The notes under the pieces are model-generated. The model was given only the letters and a program-made list of their open reading frames with translations, did not search any database and had not been told where the DNA came from. From contig NZ_JADPQF010000002.1 in the NCBI RefSeq assembly GCF_015687155.1, positions 682,001 to 746,000 of the forward strand: DNA of 64,000 nucleotides, read 5' to 3'. Within the stretch, counting starts at the first letter, position 1. Each line of letters opens with the position of its first letter. The translations under genes and the position numbers were made by a program. Positions 1 to 9,096 of the stretch are shown here, piece after piece. This stretch comes from Aliikangiella sp. G2MR2-5. GTDB taxonomy: Bacteria; Pseudomonadota; Gammaproteobacteria; Enterobacterales; Kangiellaceae.

Positions 1-1139
1 ATATCGAGCTCTAACAACTGTGTCAACTGATGAGGTGCTTTCTTATAGTCAACAGGTTCACGCGAAACTAATAATTTGCCCTTCTCCTGCTCATGATCAA
101 GTAAAGCGGTAGACAAACGATTATTAGTCACTTGCTTGACATATCCTGATTCGACGTCCATCAAGTAGATCTGGCTGTTGCCGCGCCAGTAACTCCAACG
201 ATCCTCAAGCGCTCGATAGCGCTTGGTAAATTCATGTGGTTTCTTTTCTGGTTTTTGCCAGGAAAGAAGCAACGACTTGTTATCATTCCACTCCACAGCC
301 CGAATATCTTTTAGTCCGGTCGCAATTTCTTTCAGTAACAATGTTTCAACTGAAAGGCTATAAATAGCATCCTTATCCACAAATGCCAAAAATTGACCAT
401 CGGGAGACCACCTGGCAGAACTGGGAACGCTACCTTGCCAGCGATAGACTAATTGCCGCTTATCCAGATCATATATTTCAGAAACAACCTCTCGCTTATC
501 TTTTGTTTCTTCCGAGTATTTTGCCTTGCTCCATAAAACTCTTTTGCCATCAGGAGAAAGATTTAACGCCATAACCGATTCTGCATCAAAAAACTGTTGC
601 ATTGATACTCGAGTTTTCTCACTATCTCGATTAAAAATCAGTTTTGAATCTTTATTATCAGGATTCCAGTCGACTTTAAATTGCTTCCAGTCCTTAACAC
701 CTTCGACTAAAAGTAATACTCGGTAATCGCCATTAACTAATTCCAGCTTGAACTTATTATTGCCCTTGATTTGAGTACCATTTAAGTAAAGAGAAGAGTT
801 GTTAGCGCCTTCAATTATTAACGTTCCTTTAGCAAATTTTGAGGTTGACATACCAAAGCGGACCAGTCGAGATTGTGATGAAGATTCGACTTCATCAAGA
901 TCAATCCATTCTTTTTTCTGATTAAATATTTCAACATCAGATCGCTGTTCAAGCGCCAGATTAACTTGGCGAACAAGGTTATCAGTGATTAAATCTTTAA
1001 AGTTGTTATCTGAAAGTTGAATCGAAGTTCCCGAATCAAATGCGTCCAGAATTCGAATATAACGACCATCCACGGGTTCGGCACTAACCAGAGAAGTTGC
1101 TAGCAATAGAGAAGCAATACAGGTAAAACGTTTTTTCAT
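1..1139 (-). CDS. S9-family (prolyl oligopeptidase-like) peptidase, N-terminal part
   Basis: Partial gene: the frame is open from an ATG at 1139 to the window edge, giving about 379 residues. It begins with a signal peptide (MKKRFTCIASLLLATSLVSA). The visible part reads like the beta-propeller half of secreted S9 peptidases, with PD40/WD40-like blades such as LSPDGKRVLW and WSPDGQFLAFVD at roughly residues 195-260. The catalytic hydrolase domain would lie beyond the edge, so activity cannot be judged. It starts 50 bases after the RND pump stop on the same strand and may be transcribed with it. A TolB-like propeller is the main alternative, but the length and the conserved blade motifs favour a dipeptidyl-peptidase-type S9 enzyme. 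Confidence 0.8.
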   Translation of the reverse strand, partial: MKKRFTCIASLLLATSLVSAEPVDGRYIRILDAFDSGTSIQLSDNNFKDLITDNLVRQVNLALEQRSDVEIFNQKKEWIDLDEVESSSQSRLVRFGMSTSKFAKGTLIIEGANNSSLYLNGTQIKGNNKFKLELVNGDYRVLLLVEGVKDWKQFKVDWNPDNKDSKLIFNRDSEKTRVSMQQFFDAESVMALNLSPDGKRVLWSKAKYSEETKDKREVVSEIYDLDKRQLVYRWQGSVPSSARWSPDGQFLAFVDKDAIYSLSVETLLLKEIATGLKDIRAVEWNDNKSLLLSWQKPEKKPHEFTKRYRALEDRWSYWRGNSQIYLMDVESGYVKQVTNNRLSTALLDHEQEKGKLLVSREPVDYKKAPHQLTQLLELD

Positions 1140-1189
1140 TTCTATTCCCAAATATTTTTGTCTTGTTATCTTTTGTTTGTTTTCAACTT

Positions 1190-4100
1190 TTATCTGTTTT
1201 TCGTCAACAAGGTTTTATCTGACATAATCTGATTTTCATTGGTCTTGCCAAACTGAAGAAGGCTCGGTAAAAAGATTAATGTAAAAATAGTACTAACACT
1301 CATACCGCCAACAATGACCGCCGCGATACCTCGATAAAGCTCTGCTCCCGCTCCAGGAACTAATAACAAAGGCAACATGCCACAGATACTTGTCAGTGTA
1401 CTCATTAAAATAGGCCGCAGCCTCAAACGTACGGCCTGTCGAACGGCTTCACGACGGGATAAGCCTTCACTTTCACCAATACGTGTTTGGTAAACCAGCA
1501 GGATGGCATTATTAACGACCAATCCCAACAAAATAATAAAACCGATCATCGTCAGAAGATCGAGTGGTTGAAAAATAATTTCATTGGTAATTCCCAGCAT
1601 ACCAAATCCGCCGATGGTCGCCAGAGGGATAGTTAAAACCACAAGCAAGCTATCTTTGAAAGATCGAAATAGCGCGGACATCAACAAGTAAAGAATAGCC
1701 AACGCAAGAATAAAACTCTGGCTCATATTAGCCAACGCTTGAGTTAATGCTTCAGCACTGCCGCGATAGGCAATGCTTCCATTGTCAGTCAGACTCGATA
1801 GAATGGCCGGCTCAGCTTTTTCCTGAATCAACTCAATGGCTTCTTCAAGACTAAGATTATCAGGAGGTGTCACCTGCAAAGTTATGGTTCGTTTGCGATC
1901 CACCCGGCGAATTGAACTTGGACCGGCCGTGCGCACTATGTCTACCAGCTCTCCTACCGGTTGCACGCCAGCTTGCGGAGTAAAAAGAGGAATAGCAGCC
2001 AATTCCTCTGGCGATTCCCAGTCTGTAGAACGAAGAAAAACATTCAATCGCTTTTGACCATTAAAGAATTCACCAACATACAGACCGGTACCCAATGCTC
2101 TTGATAAAGCTGCGACCTGTTGTCGTGTCCAGCCAGCCTCAGCGACTCGTCTTTCGTTGGGAACCATTCTTAGCTCAGGCTCAGCTAGCGTTAATCCAGG
2201 GGTCGGTTGAATACTGGCTCCAGGTAAAGCCTGACTGATCAACCCGTAACCAACACGTGCGGCCTGTAGAATTTCCTCAACCTGATTGCCCTGAATATCT
2301 ACATCTATTCGTCGTCCTCCTCCGAGGTTTTCAAATAGTTGAGCTTGCGATGCAAAAGCCATGGTATCAGGAAATCCGCGCAGTAAATCACTATTAACTA
2401 TGCCAACCACCTTTTGAATATCATTCGGATCCTCTGCTCTGCCCCCCATAAAACCAAAGTTACCAAAAAAGCCCATCCAGGTATGACGAATTTTAGGTTC
2501 TTTTTCGCCTTGTAAATAAGGCATAAGACGCCGATTGATTTCATCACTCATTTCAAAACGTGCTGCGAGATAGCTTTGTCCCGGCGGAGGCATTATAAAA
2601 GCTCGAAATTGATTTTGATTACCTTTGGGCAGGTAATCTACTTTGGGAAATAGTAACCAACTCCCAATAAATGATGCCGCCATTAGCCCGAGAACCCAGC
2701 TATAACGCTTGGCGGGCGTCGAAGTAATTTTCATTATGCCGTCAGTGATCCCTTGCCACCAATGTTCATGTGGATCTTCTTCGTTTACTTTCGTCAGTAA
2801 TTTTCGTGCTGCCGTCGGTAAAACAGTTACCGCGATCAAAAGAGAGGCAATAATGGCGACGGCAATGGTGATTGCCAAATCTGCAAAAAGCTGACCTGAA
2901 ACTTCTTCCAGAAAGGCGATGGGCAAAAAAATCGCCACGGTAGTAGCCGTTGAGGCAAGCAATGCCCCCCAAACCTGTGCTGCACCTTTAAAGGATGCAT
3001 CGTGTGGTGTTTCACCGTTTTCTCGTAATCGAACGATATTTTCCAGCACGACGATAGCAGCATCGAGAACCATTCCCACCGCAAACGCTAGTCCCGCCAT
3101 GGAAATAATATTGAGCGTACGACCGCTGGCATACATCACGATTAGAGTGACAATTATTGAAATAGGAATGGCTACTGCGACAATTAAAGTTGCACGGAAC
3201 TTTCTCAAGAACCACCAAAGAACAGCAATCGCCAAAAATATCCCGAGCATCAAATTATTTTTTACCAAGCTCATGGAACGATCAATATAAATCGATTGAT
3301 CATACATCTGAAATAAACGCAATTTCTCTCGTTTGAGTACGCCAGCATTTAATTCTTCAACCGCCGCTTTAAGGTTTTGCATAACCTCTACCACATTAAC
3401 ACCCTGTTCAGCCTGGGCATTCATTGCGATGGCAGGCTCGCCATCCAGCGTTAAAATCCCGGTTCTATCCTGGTGACGTAGCTCCACTATCGCTACATCT
3501 CGCAACAACACTGGCTGGCCATCTCTCCAATCGAGCACCATTTGCTGTAACTCTTCAACGCCGTACTTTCCGGAAAAACGCAAGGTATATTTGCGTCGTC
3601 CAACTTCATTAAAACCACCGGAAGAGTCTGTGTTATTGCTCAATGTTGCAGCAAGTGCAGGAATATTTAAGCCCAGCGCAGCGGCTTTATATGGATTGAA
3701 AGTAATCCGCAATTCAGATTGCAAACCACCAAAGGCATTGGTTTGAGAAATACCTTCTACCCGTTCAAGCCTAGTTTGCACTGCTTCTTCTACAAAATCC
3801 TGATAACTGGCAATATCTCTTTCATTCCCTTCCGCGGGCTTTAATGCAAACCACGCGATTGCGTTAAAAACACTGGCACCACCAACCGCAATTACCGGCT
3901 CACTCGCATCAGCAGGGTAGCTGGGAACCTGATTAAGTGCATTCATTACATCGATTAATGCGCGTTCCAGATTAACTCCTGTTTTATAGCGCAAGGTAAT
4001 TTGCCCGTTCGCCTGACTCGAAGTTGATTCTAACGAAACTAGTCCTTGAAGCCCTTTGAGAACATCTTCCTGACGCTCGATAATTTCTGACTCCATTTCT

Positions 4101-4270
4101 TCAGGAGCAGCGCCGCGCCAGCTGGTCGCAATCTGGATCATCGGTTGGCTAACATCTGGAGTTAGTTGAACAGGGAGTTTAAATAAACTGATAACGCCGA
4201 ACAAACCTGCCAGTAAAATCGCTACGATAACTGCAGTGGGGTTTTTGAGTGAAGCCGAAGTGAGCGTCAT
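1190..4270 (-). CDS. RND efflux pump, inner-membrane permease (HAE1/AcrB-like)
   Basis: 1026 residues, normal for AcrB-type proton-driven exporters that work as trimers with a periplasmic adaptor and an outer-membrane channel. The first transmembrane helix is at about 13-30, followed by a porter domain and the TM2-TM6 block at about 335-480 containing GMVLDAAIVVLENIVR. The second half repeats this layout, with TM10 reading GLVVNNAILLV and the RLRPILMSTLTS loop after it. Aligned by eye to AcrB, Asp407 is kept, Asp408 is Ala and Lys940 is Asn, a pattern found in some non-AcrB HAE1 branches. The adaptor gene lies 191 bases upstream on the same strand. No TolC-like gene is in the window. The substrate is unknown. 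Confidence 0.93.
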   Translation of the reverse strand: MTLTSASLKNPTAVIVAILLAGLFGVISLFKLPVQLTPDVSQPMIQIATSWRGAAPEEMESEIIERQEDVLKGLQGLVSLESTSSQANGQITLRYKTGVNLERALIDVMNALNQVPSYPADASEPVIAVGGASVFNAIAWFALKPAEGNERDIASYQDFVEEAVQTRLERVEGISQTNAFGGLQSELRITFNPYKAAALGLNIPALAATLSNNTDSSGGFNEVGRRKYTLRFSGKYGVEELQQMVLDWRDGQPVLLRDVAIVELRHQDRTGILTLDGEPAIAMNAQAEQGVNVVEVMQNLKAAVEELNAGVLKREKLRLFQMYDQSIYIDRSMSLVKNNLMLGIFLAIAVLWWFLRKFRATLIVAVAIPISIIVTLIVMYASGRTLNIISMAGLAFAVGMVLDAAIVVLENIVRLRENGETPHDASFKGAAQVWGALLASTATTVAIFLPIAFLEEVSGQLFADLAITIAVAIIASLLIAVTVLPTAARKLLTKVNEEDPHEHWWQGITDGIMKITSTPAKRYSWVLGLMAASFIGSWLLFPKVDYLPKGNQNQFRAFIMPPPGQSYLAARFEMSDEINRRLMPYLQGEKEPKIRHTWMGFFGNFGFMGGRAEDPNDIQKVVGIVNSDLLRGFPDTMAFASQAQLFENLGGGRRIDVDIQGNQVEEILQAARVGYGLISQALPGASIQPTPGLTLAEPELRMVPNERRVAEAGWTRQQVAALSRALGTGLYVGEFFNGQKRLNVFLRSTDWESPEELAAIPLFTPQAGVQPVGELVDIVRTAGPSSIRRVDRKRTITLQVTPPDNLSLEEAIELIQEKAEPAILSSLTDNGSIAYRGSAEALTQALANMSQSFILALAILYLLMSALFRSFKDSLLVVLTIPLATIGGFGMLGITNEIIFQPLDLLTMIGFIILLGLVVNNAILLVYQTRIGESEGLSRREAVRQAVRLRLRPILMSTLTSICGMLPLLLVPGAGAELYRGIAAVIVGGMSVSTIFTLIFLPSLLQFGKTNENQIMSDKTLLTKNR

Positions 4271-4461
4271 ATAAAGTTCCGAATAATTTTTTAGTATCTA
4301 TTTCTTGCGGTGTATCGACTTACGGCAGTCTATCGATTTGTAGCAATCAATTTATTCAAGACAGGCACACTACTTGAACTATACCTTGCGAAAAATACTT
4401 CAATATCGTTAATTGTTTAAAGCTTAAAAGTGACAAATTTTCTTTTGAGTAGCTGTCTATA

Positions 4462-5544
4462 CTAGTCTGTCGCCGCACCTGAGATCAGGTTCCTGTTATC
4501 CGGCTTTATTAACACAGGCTGGCCACTACGCAATCTTTCGGCGCCTCGTATAATTATTTTGTCGCCAGCCTCAACCTTACCAATTACCTGAATCCATGCA
4601 CCGGCTCCGATTCCAAGTTCAACCTGAATTTGTTCCGCCAGACTTTGCTCGTTAACTTTAAAAATACTGGTGCCTTCTCTGCGTAATACAAGAGCATCTC
4701 TTGGTACCGCCAGCACTTCCCGCTGCTCGCCACTGGCAACTCCCGCTTTTATACTCAAACCGACAGGCCAGTTAATCGAGGACATATCCAGTCTAACTTC
4801 CATCAGATGAGAACGACTATCCGCAATTGGAACCAGTGTTTTGATTGGAACCGTTGCCTTACCCAGCGCAGATTCAACATTAAGTGTTTGACTACGGGTC
4901 AAAAATTGGTAGGCGGTTAGCGGTGCATAAACAGAAGCCTCCAGGTTAGCAGTTTCTACAAGACGAATTATTGGTGTTCCTGAATTTACCATTTCCCCCT
5001 GACTACTCAGGCGCTGTGCTACGATGCCCGAAAAAGGCGCTTTAACTTGAGAATCAGCCAACTGCTGCTCTACCTGTGCGAGCCTTGCTCTTGCAGCAGC
5101 CAGATCTCCTTTCGCAACATCTCGATCAGAAACTGTTTCATCCAGATCTGTTTTGGCAGATAGGTTTCTCTTTGCAAGCGCAGATTTTCTGTTAACCTCC
5201 GACTCTAGATAACTTAGTCGTGAAATTGCATTCTCAACATTGGCGCTGGCTTCGCGTCGCTGAATTTTTAGTCGCGTGTCATCAATTTTTGCGATCACCT
5301 GTCCCTGCTCGACCAATTCACCTAACTCAGCCAGATCAACCAGACGACCATTAACCTCTGCAGCAATTTGTGAGTTATTTCGGCTAACTACACTACCCGA
5401 GACCCAGGCAACGGGGGCGAGTAATTTCATTTGCGCCTTCTCAACATTAACACTCGCAGGCGGCATTTGTTGTGCTTTAACTTGTTGAGATAACAAGAGG
5501 AACACAACAAAAAAACTTGAAAGACTGTGAAAGTTAATTTTCAT
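4462..5544 (-). CDS. RND efflux periplasmic adaptor (membrane fusion protein)
   Basis: 360 residues from the ATG at 5544, which begins a clean signal peptide (MKINFHSLSSFFVVFLLLSQ). An ATG six codons earlier (5562) is possible but has no better ribosome site. Domains in order: a lipoyl/barrel-sandwich half at about 55-95 (LVEQGQVIAKIDDTRLKIQ), a long helical hairpin at about 90-160, the second lipoyl half (VKAPFSGIVAQRLSSQGEMV), a beta-barrel, and a membrane-proximal domain ending in GDKIIIRGAERLRSGQPV. It would dock the pump encoded just downstream to an outer-membrane channel. No lipobox was seen, so it is probably a soluble periplasmic protein. Confidence 0.9.
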   Translation of the reverse strand: MKINFHSLSSFFVVFLLLSQQVKAQQMPPASVNVEKAQMKLLAPVAWVSGSVVSRNNSQIAAEVNGRLVDLAELGELVEQGQVIAKIDDTRLKIQRREASANVENAISRLSYLESEVNRKSALAKRNLSAKTDLDETVSDRDVAKGDLAAARARLAQVEQQLADSQVKAPFSGIVAQRLSSQGEMVNSGTPIIRLVETANLEASVYAPLTAYQFLTRSQTLNVESALGKATVPIKTLVPIADSRSHLMEVRLDMSSINWPVGLSIKAGVASGEQREVLAVPRDALVLRREGTSIFKVNEQSLAEQIQVELGIGAGAWIQVIGKVEAGDKIIIRGAERLRSGQPVLIKPDNRNLISGAATD

Positions 5545-5717
5545 GATTGCTGAACTCTGCATTATTAGTGTGTGATATCACCCCTCTCATCGAAATAATG
5601 ATAAAACACAGACTACTAGTTTTTACGAGATTTTGTGCGGCCGAAAAGTATTTTAAACAGTGTACAAGATTGTTACAAATGCCAATCTGTTACCATTGAT
5701 TAATAATATACAAGGTC

Positions 5718-5741
5718 AATCAAGAAACAGCCTTCTTGATT
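5718..5741. repeat. 9-bp perfect inverted repeat between adaptor gene and nrdA promoter
   Basis: AATCAAGAA and TTCTTGATT face each other across a six-base loop. It lies in a gene-free stretch (5563-5858) that separates the divergent efflux and nrd units. The stem is AT-rich with no T-run, so it suits an operator better than a terminator. Nothing else was recognised in that stretch. Confidence 0.4.
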
Positions 5742-5858
5742 CTTATCGATTAGCATGACTGATAGTTTAGCTTCTCAACAAGAAATAGTTCTATCAGTAT
5801 TCTATACCATTTAGCGCGGCTTAATGTCTTAACCTCCTGCTCATAAAGCAAATACTGA

Positions 5859-5887
5859 TTGCCTGGAAGTATTTTACTATATATAGT
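5859..5887 (+). promoter_or_regulatory. Probable sigma-70 promoter of nrdAB
   Basis: A -35-like TTGCCT (5859-5864) and a -10-like TATAGT (5882-5887) are separated by 17 bases. They lie just upstream of the cobalamin riboswitch, where a nrdAB promoter is expected. The -10 overlaps the NrdR-box-like palindrome. Assigned from sequence only. Confidence 0.5.
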
Positions 5888-5889
5888 AG
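5874..5889. promoter_or_regulatory. NrdR-box-like palindrome over the nrdAB -10
   Basis: The 14-base palindrome TACTATATATAGTA (5875-5888) contains CTATATATAG, which fits the core CWATATATWG of the known NrdR consensus; the outer bases fit less well. NrdR represses ribonucleotide reductase operons when dATP is high, and here it would cover the -10. NrdR boxes usually come in pairs about 31 bases apart, and no convincing partner was found. Confidence 0.5.
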
Positions 5890-5924
5890 TCAAACTTTGG
5901 TTCAGCTACCATAGATTGATTTAC

Positions 5925-6145
5925 TTCAGTCTGAGAAATGTTGCTAAGAGGGAATCTGGTGAGAATCCAGAACTGACGCGCAGCGGTAAGAGAGAACGAA
6001 AGCGATACCAACTTCGAGAAAATCTGAATTTGTCGAACAACCAATGCACTGCCCTGACAGGGGTGGGAAGCAATCGCTCTAGGCGTTAATCCTCTATGGA
6101 TTAACCTGCTCTTAAGTCCGAAGACCTGCCAGAGAAATTTCATAA
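5925..6145 (+). promoter_or_regulatory. Cobalamin (adenosylcobalamin-type) riboswitch controlling nrdAB
   Basis: Two conserved blocks identify it. GGGAATCTGGTGAGAATCC (5950-5968) is the 5' core with the GGTG..AATCC element. AGTCCGAAGACCTGCC (6115-6130) is the B12 box. GAAAT (5935-5939) and ATTTC (6137-6141) can close the aptamer; the exact ends are approximate. Cobalamin riboswitches ahead of B12-independent class I nrd genes are known in bacteria that also own a B12-dependent class II reductase, so that B12 shuts off the class I enzyme. No terminator follows, so control of translation is likely in this Gram-negative setting. Confidence 0.9.
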
Positions 6146-6209
6146 TAGCCAACGGCGATTATGGATCGGCACCTTCGCGATTTAAGGTTATGTTCGAGTC
6201 ACAATACCA

Positions 6210-6297
6210 TCAAAATTCCGCTTCATTGGAAGTTAGGAGTTTGTTGATGGTGTTACCTCCTTCTCCTTGATCTGCGAAGTGGAAACTTTCATTTTGA
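6210..6297 (+). promoter_or_regulatory. Long hairpin beside the nrdA start: candidate expression platform
   Basis: TCAAAA (6210-6215) pairs with TTTTGA (6292-6297). TTCCGCTTC (6216-6224) pairs with GAAGTGGAA (6276-6284), including one G-U pair, with a right-side bulge at 6285-6291. The stem ends about ten bases before the nrdA ATG (6308). A smaller AGGAG/CTCCT helix (6235-6239 with 6257-6261) sits in its loop. Its position suggests it links the riboswitch to ribosome access. Drawn by eye; no folding was calculated. Confidence 0.45.
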
Positions 6298-6307
6298 GAT
6301 AGAGAAA

Positions 6308-9085
6308 ATGGTAACCACTTCATATTCAGTACCCGATATTTTTACCGCATCCTTGCATGTCATTAAACGCAACGGTCAAGCGGTAAGCTTTGAAGCAAAC
6401 AAAATATTCGATGCCATTAGCAAGGCCATACTTGCTGTCGAAGGAGACGCTGCTAGTGGCTCGTTGCGAATTCAGCAAATAGCCCACACCATTACCGATG
6501 ATTTACTGCAACGTTTTCACCGTCAGTTTCCCCAGGGAGGAAAAATATTTATCGAGGATATTCAAGATCAAGTAGAACTGGGATTAATGCGACTAGGTCA
6601 CCAAAAAGTTGCCCACGCATATGTTTTGTACCGCGAAGAACACGCCAAACAACGTCGTCAGGAAAAGCTTGTTGCTGATGATGCCAGCGGAATCATAACT
6701 TTGGATCCTCACGGAAAGGATACTTTCTTTAGCTACGCAGAGCTAAGCAGGCGCATTCATTCTGCATGTACCGGTTTTGATTCGGTTGTCCCCGAGTCGA
6801 TTATTGAACAATGTAAACACAGTTTATATCAGGGAATGCAGCTGGAAGATATTGATACCGCATTGTTAATGACAGTTCGTCCTATGGTTGAACAAGAACC
6901 CAACTATGCTTTCGTCTGTGCCCAACTCTTGTTGAAAAAACTGCAACGCCAAGTCTCCCATTTTCTGGAACTGTCCGTTGAAGATAAAAACTTCTATATT
7001 AATGCTTTTGAAAAAACTATAGCGCAGGGAATTCGCCTTAAATTACTCGATGAACGTCTGGCCAGGTTCGACTTGCCCGTGCTAGCGAAAACAATCAAAC
7101 CTGAACGTGACCGCCAGTTTAACTATCTGGGGTTGCAAACGCTTTTTGATCGTTACTTCCTGCAGCATAAGGAAAAACGCATCGAAATGCCGCAGATCTT
7201 TTTTATGCGGGTCGCCATGGGCTTGTCTTTACTAGAGGATAATCCGACCGAGCGAGCAATCGAGTTCTACCATCTGATCTCCAGTTTTGATTACATGTGT
7301 TCAACTCCGACTCTGTTTAATTCAGGAACCTTGCGTCCACAATTGTCCAGTTGTTATTTAACCACGGTTGATGATGATCTGGCTGCCATTTATCAATCCA
7401 TTGCTGACAATGCACAACTTTCAAAATGGGCCGGAGGCCTTGGTAACGACTGGACCAGAGTGAGGGGGCTGGGGGCTCGAATAGAGGGCACCAAAGGAAA
7501 ATCACAAGGTGTCATTCCATTTTTAAAGGTTGTTAATGATACTGCTGTTGCCGTTAACCAGGGCGGCAAGCGAAAAGGCGCAGTGTGTGCTTATCTTGAG
7601 TCCTGGCATATCGACATTGAAGATTTTCTGGAGCTGAGAAAAAATACCGGCGATGAAAGACGTCGTACCCATGATATGAACTCGGCCAGCTGGATACCGG
7701 ATCTTTTTATGAAACGCGTCATCACTGATCAGGAATGGACTCTTTTTTCTCCACATGATGTTTCCGACCTTCATGATATCTACGGTAAAGCTTTTGAGGA
7801 ACGTTATCTGGCATACGAAGAAAAAATTCAAACTGGAGAAATCAAACTCTTTAAAAAAATACCAGCTAAGCAACTATGGCAAAAAATGCTTTCCATGCTG
7901 TACGAAACGGGTCATCCCTGGATTACTTTTAAAGACCCGTGCAATATTCGCTCTCCGCAACAACACTGTGGTGTGGTTCATTCCTCGAATCTGTGTACGG
8001 AAATTACTTTAAATACAAATGAAAATGAGATCGCCGTTTGTAACCTTGGTTCGGTAAACCTGGCACGACATATAAAGAATGGACAAATCGATCAGGAACA
8101 TTTGCAGAAAACAATATCGACTGCAATCAGATTGCTTGACAATGTGATCGATTTGAATTTTTACCCTGTAGAAAAAGCAAAAACATCTAATTTAAAACAC
8201 CGCCCTATTGGTTTGGGCCTAATGGGATTCCAGGATGTTTTATATCAACTACGAATGCCCTATGCCAGTGTCGATGCAGTTCAATTTGCCGATCATTCGA
8301 TGGAGCTTATTTCTTTCTATGCGATTGAAGCCTCTATCAACCTGGCCAAAGAACGCGGCCACTATCCCAGCTTTAAGAACTCTCTGTGGGACAAGGGACA
8401 ATTACCGATTGACTCATTAAAAACATTACAAAAAGAACGTGGTGAAGATTTTTGTAGCTTTGATTTCATCTCCCAACTCAACTGGGAGTCGATCCGGCAA
8501 CAGCTCAAACAATTCGGAATTCGCAATTCCAATATCATGGCGATAGCACCCACCGCAACAATCTCCAACATAGTAGGAGTTTCCCAATCAATCGAGCCCA
8601 CCTACCAGAACCTCTACGTCAAATCTAATCTCTCCGGCGAGTTTATGGTGATCAACCAGGCTTTGGTCAATGAGCTAAAAGCATTAGGGCTTTGGGATCA
8701 GGTGATGATCAATGACCTAAAATATTTTGATGGTTCAGTTCAACCGATCGAGCGCATCCCCGAGTATATTAAAGCGGTCTACGCCACTGCTTTTGAAATG
8801 GATTCGCGCTGGTTGGTGGAGGCCGCCAGTCGTCGACAAAAATGGCTGGATCAGGCGCAAAGTCTTAACCTTTATCTGGCGGAACCTTCCGGCAAGACAC
8901 TCGACAACCTATACAAAATGGCCTGGTCGCGCGGATTGAAAACGACCTATTACTTGCGTTCTCTGGGCGCAACCAAAGTCGAAAAAGTCACTGTCGCTGA
9001 AAAAGATAAAACTAAAACCCAGATTTCCGACGAAGCACCTAAAGTCTGCTCAATTCTGGAACCTGAATGTGAAGCCTGTCAGTAG
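6308..9085 (+). CDS. nrdA: Class I ribonucleoside-diphosphate reductase, large (alpha) subunit
   Basis: 925 residues; reduces ribonucleoside diphosphates to deoxynucleotides together with NrdB. An N-terminal ATP-cone (about 16-105, starting HVIKRNGQAVSFEANKIFDA) should sense dATP. A second, degenerate cone-like region follows at about 125-220. Active-site residues are visible: C349 (QLSSCYL) and C578 (AVCNLG) as the redox pair, N561/C563/E565 (SNLCTEI) as the thiyl site, the radical-transfer tyrosines Y881-Y882, and the C-terminal C921xxC924 for re-reduction. It is longer than E. coli NrdA (761) and closer to the Pseudomonas-type enzyme. nrdB follows after 11 bases. Expression should be lowered by cobalamin through the upstream riboswitch. 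Confidence 0.97.
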   Translation: MVTTSYSVPDIFTASLHVIKRNGQAVSFEANKIFDAISKAILAVEGDAASGSLRIQQIAHTITDDLLQRFHRQFPQGGKIFIEDIQDQVELGLMRLGHQKVAHAYVLYREEHAKQRRQEKLVADDASGIITLDPHGKDTFFSYAELSRRIHSACTGFDSVVPESIIEQCKHSLYQGMQLEDIDTALLMTVRPMVEQEPNYAFVCAQLLLKKLQRQVSHFLELSVEDKNFYINAFEKTIAQGIRLKLLDERLARFDLPVLAKTIKPERDRQFNYLGLQTLFDRYFLQHKEKRIEMPQIFFMRVAMGLSLLEDNPTERAIEFYHLISSFDYMCSTPTLFNSGTLRPQLSSCYLTTVDDDLAAIYQSIADNAQLSKWAGGLGNDWTRVRGLGARIEGTKGKSQGVIPFLKVVNDTAVAVNQGGKRKGAVCAYLESWHIDIEDFLELRKNTGDERRRTHDMNSASWIPDLFMKRVITDQEWTLFSPHDVSDLHDIYGKAFEERYLAYEEKIQTGEIKLFKKIPAKQLWQKMLSMLYETGHPWITFKDPCNIRSPQQHCGVVHSSNLCTEITLNTNENEIAVCNLGSVNLARHIKNGQIDQEHLQKTISTAIRLLDNVIDLNFYPVEKAKTSNLKHRPIGLGLMGFQDVLYQLRMPYASVDAVQFADHSMELISFYAIEASINLAKERGHYPSFKNSLWDKGQLPIDSLKTLQKERGEDFCSFDFISQLNWESIRQQLKQFGIRNSNIMAIAPTATISNIVGVSQSIEPTYQNLYVKSNLSGEFMVINQALVNELKALGLWDQVMINDLKYFDGSVQPIERIPEYIKAVYATAFEMDSRWLVEAASRRQKWLDQAQSLNLYLAEPSGKTLDNLYKMAWSRGLKTTYYLRSLGATKVEKVTVAEKDKTKTQISDEAPKVCSILEPECEACQ

Positions 9086-9096
9086 GAGAAAAATAA

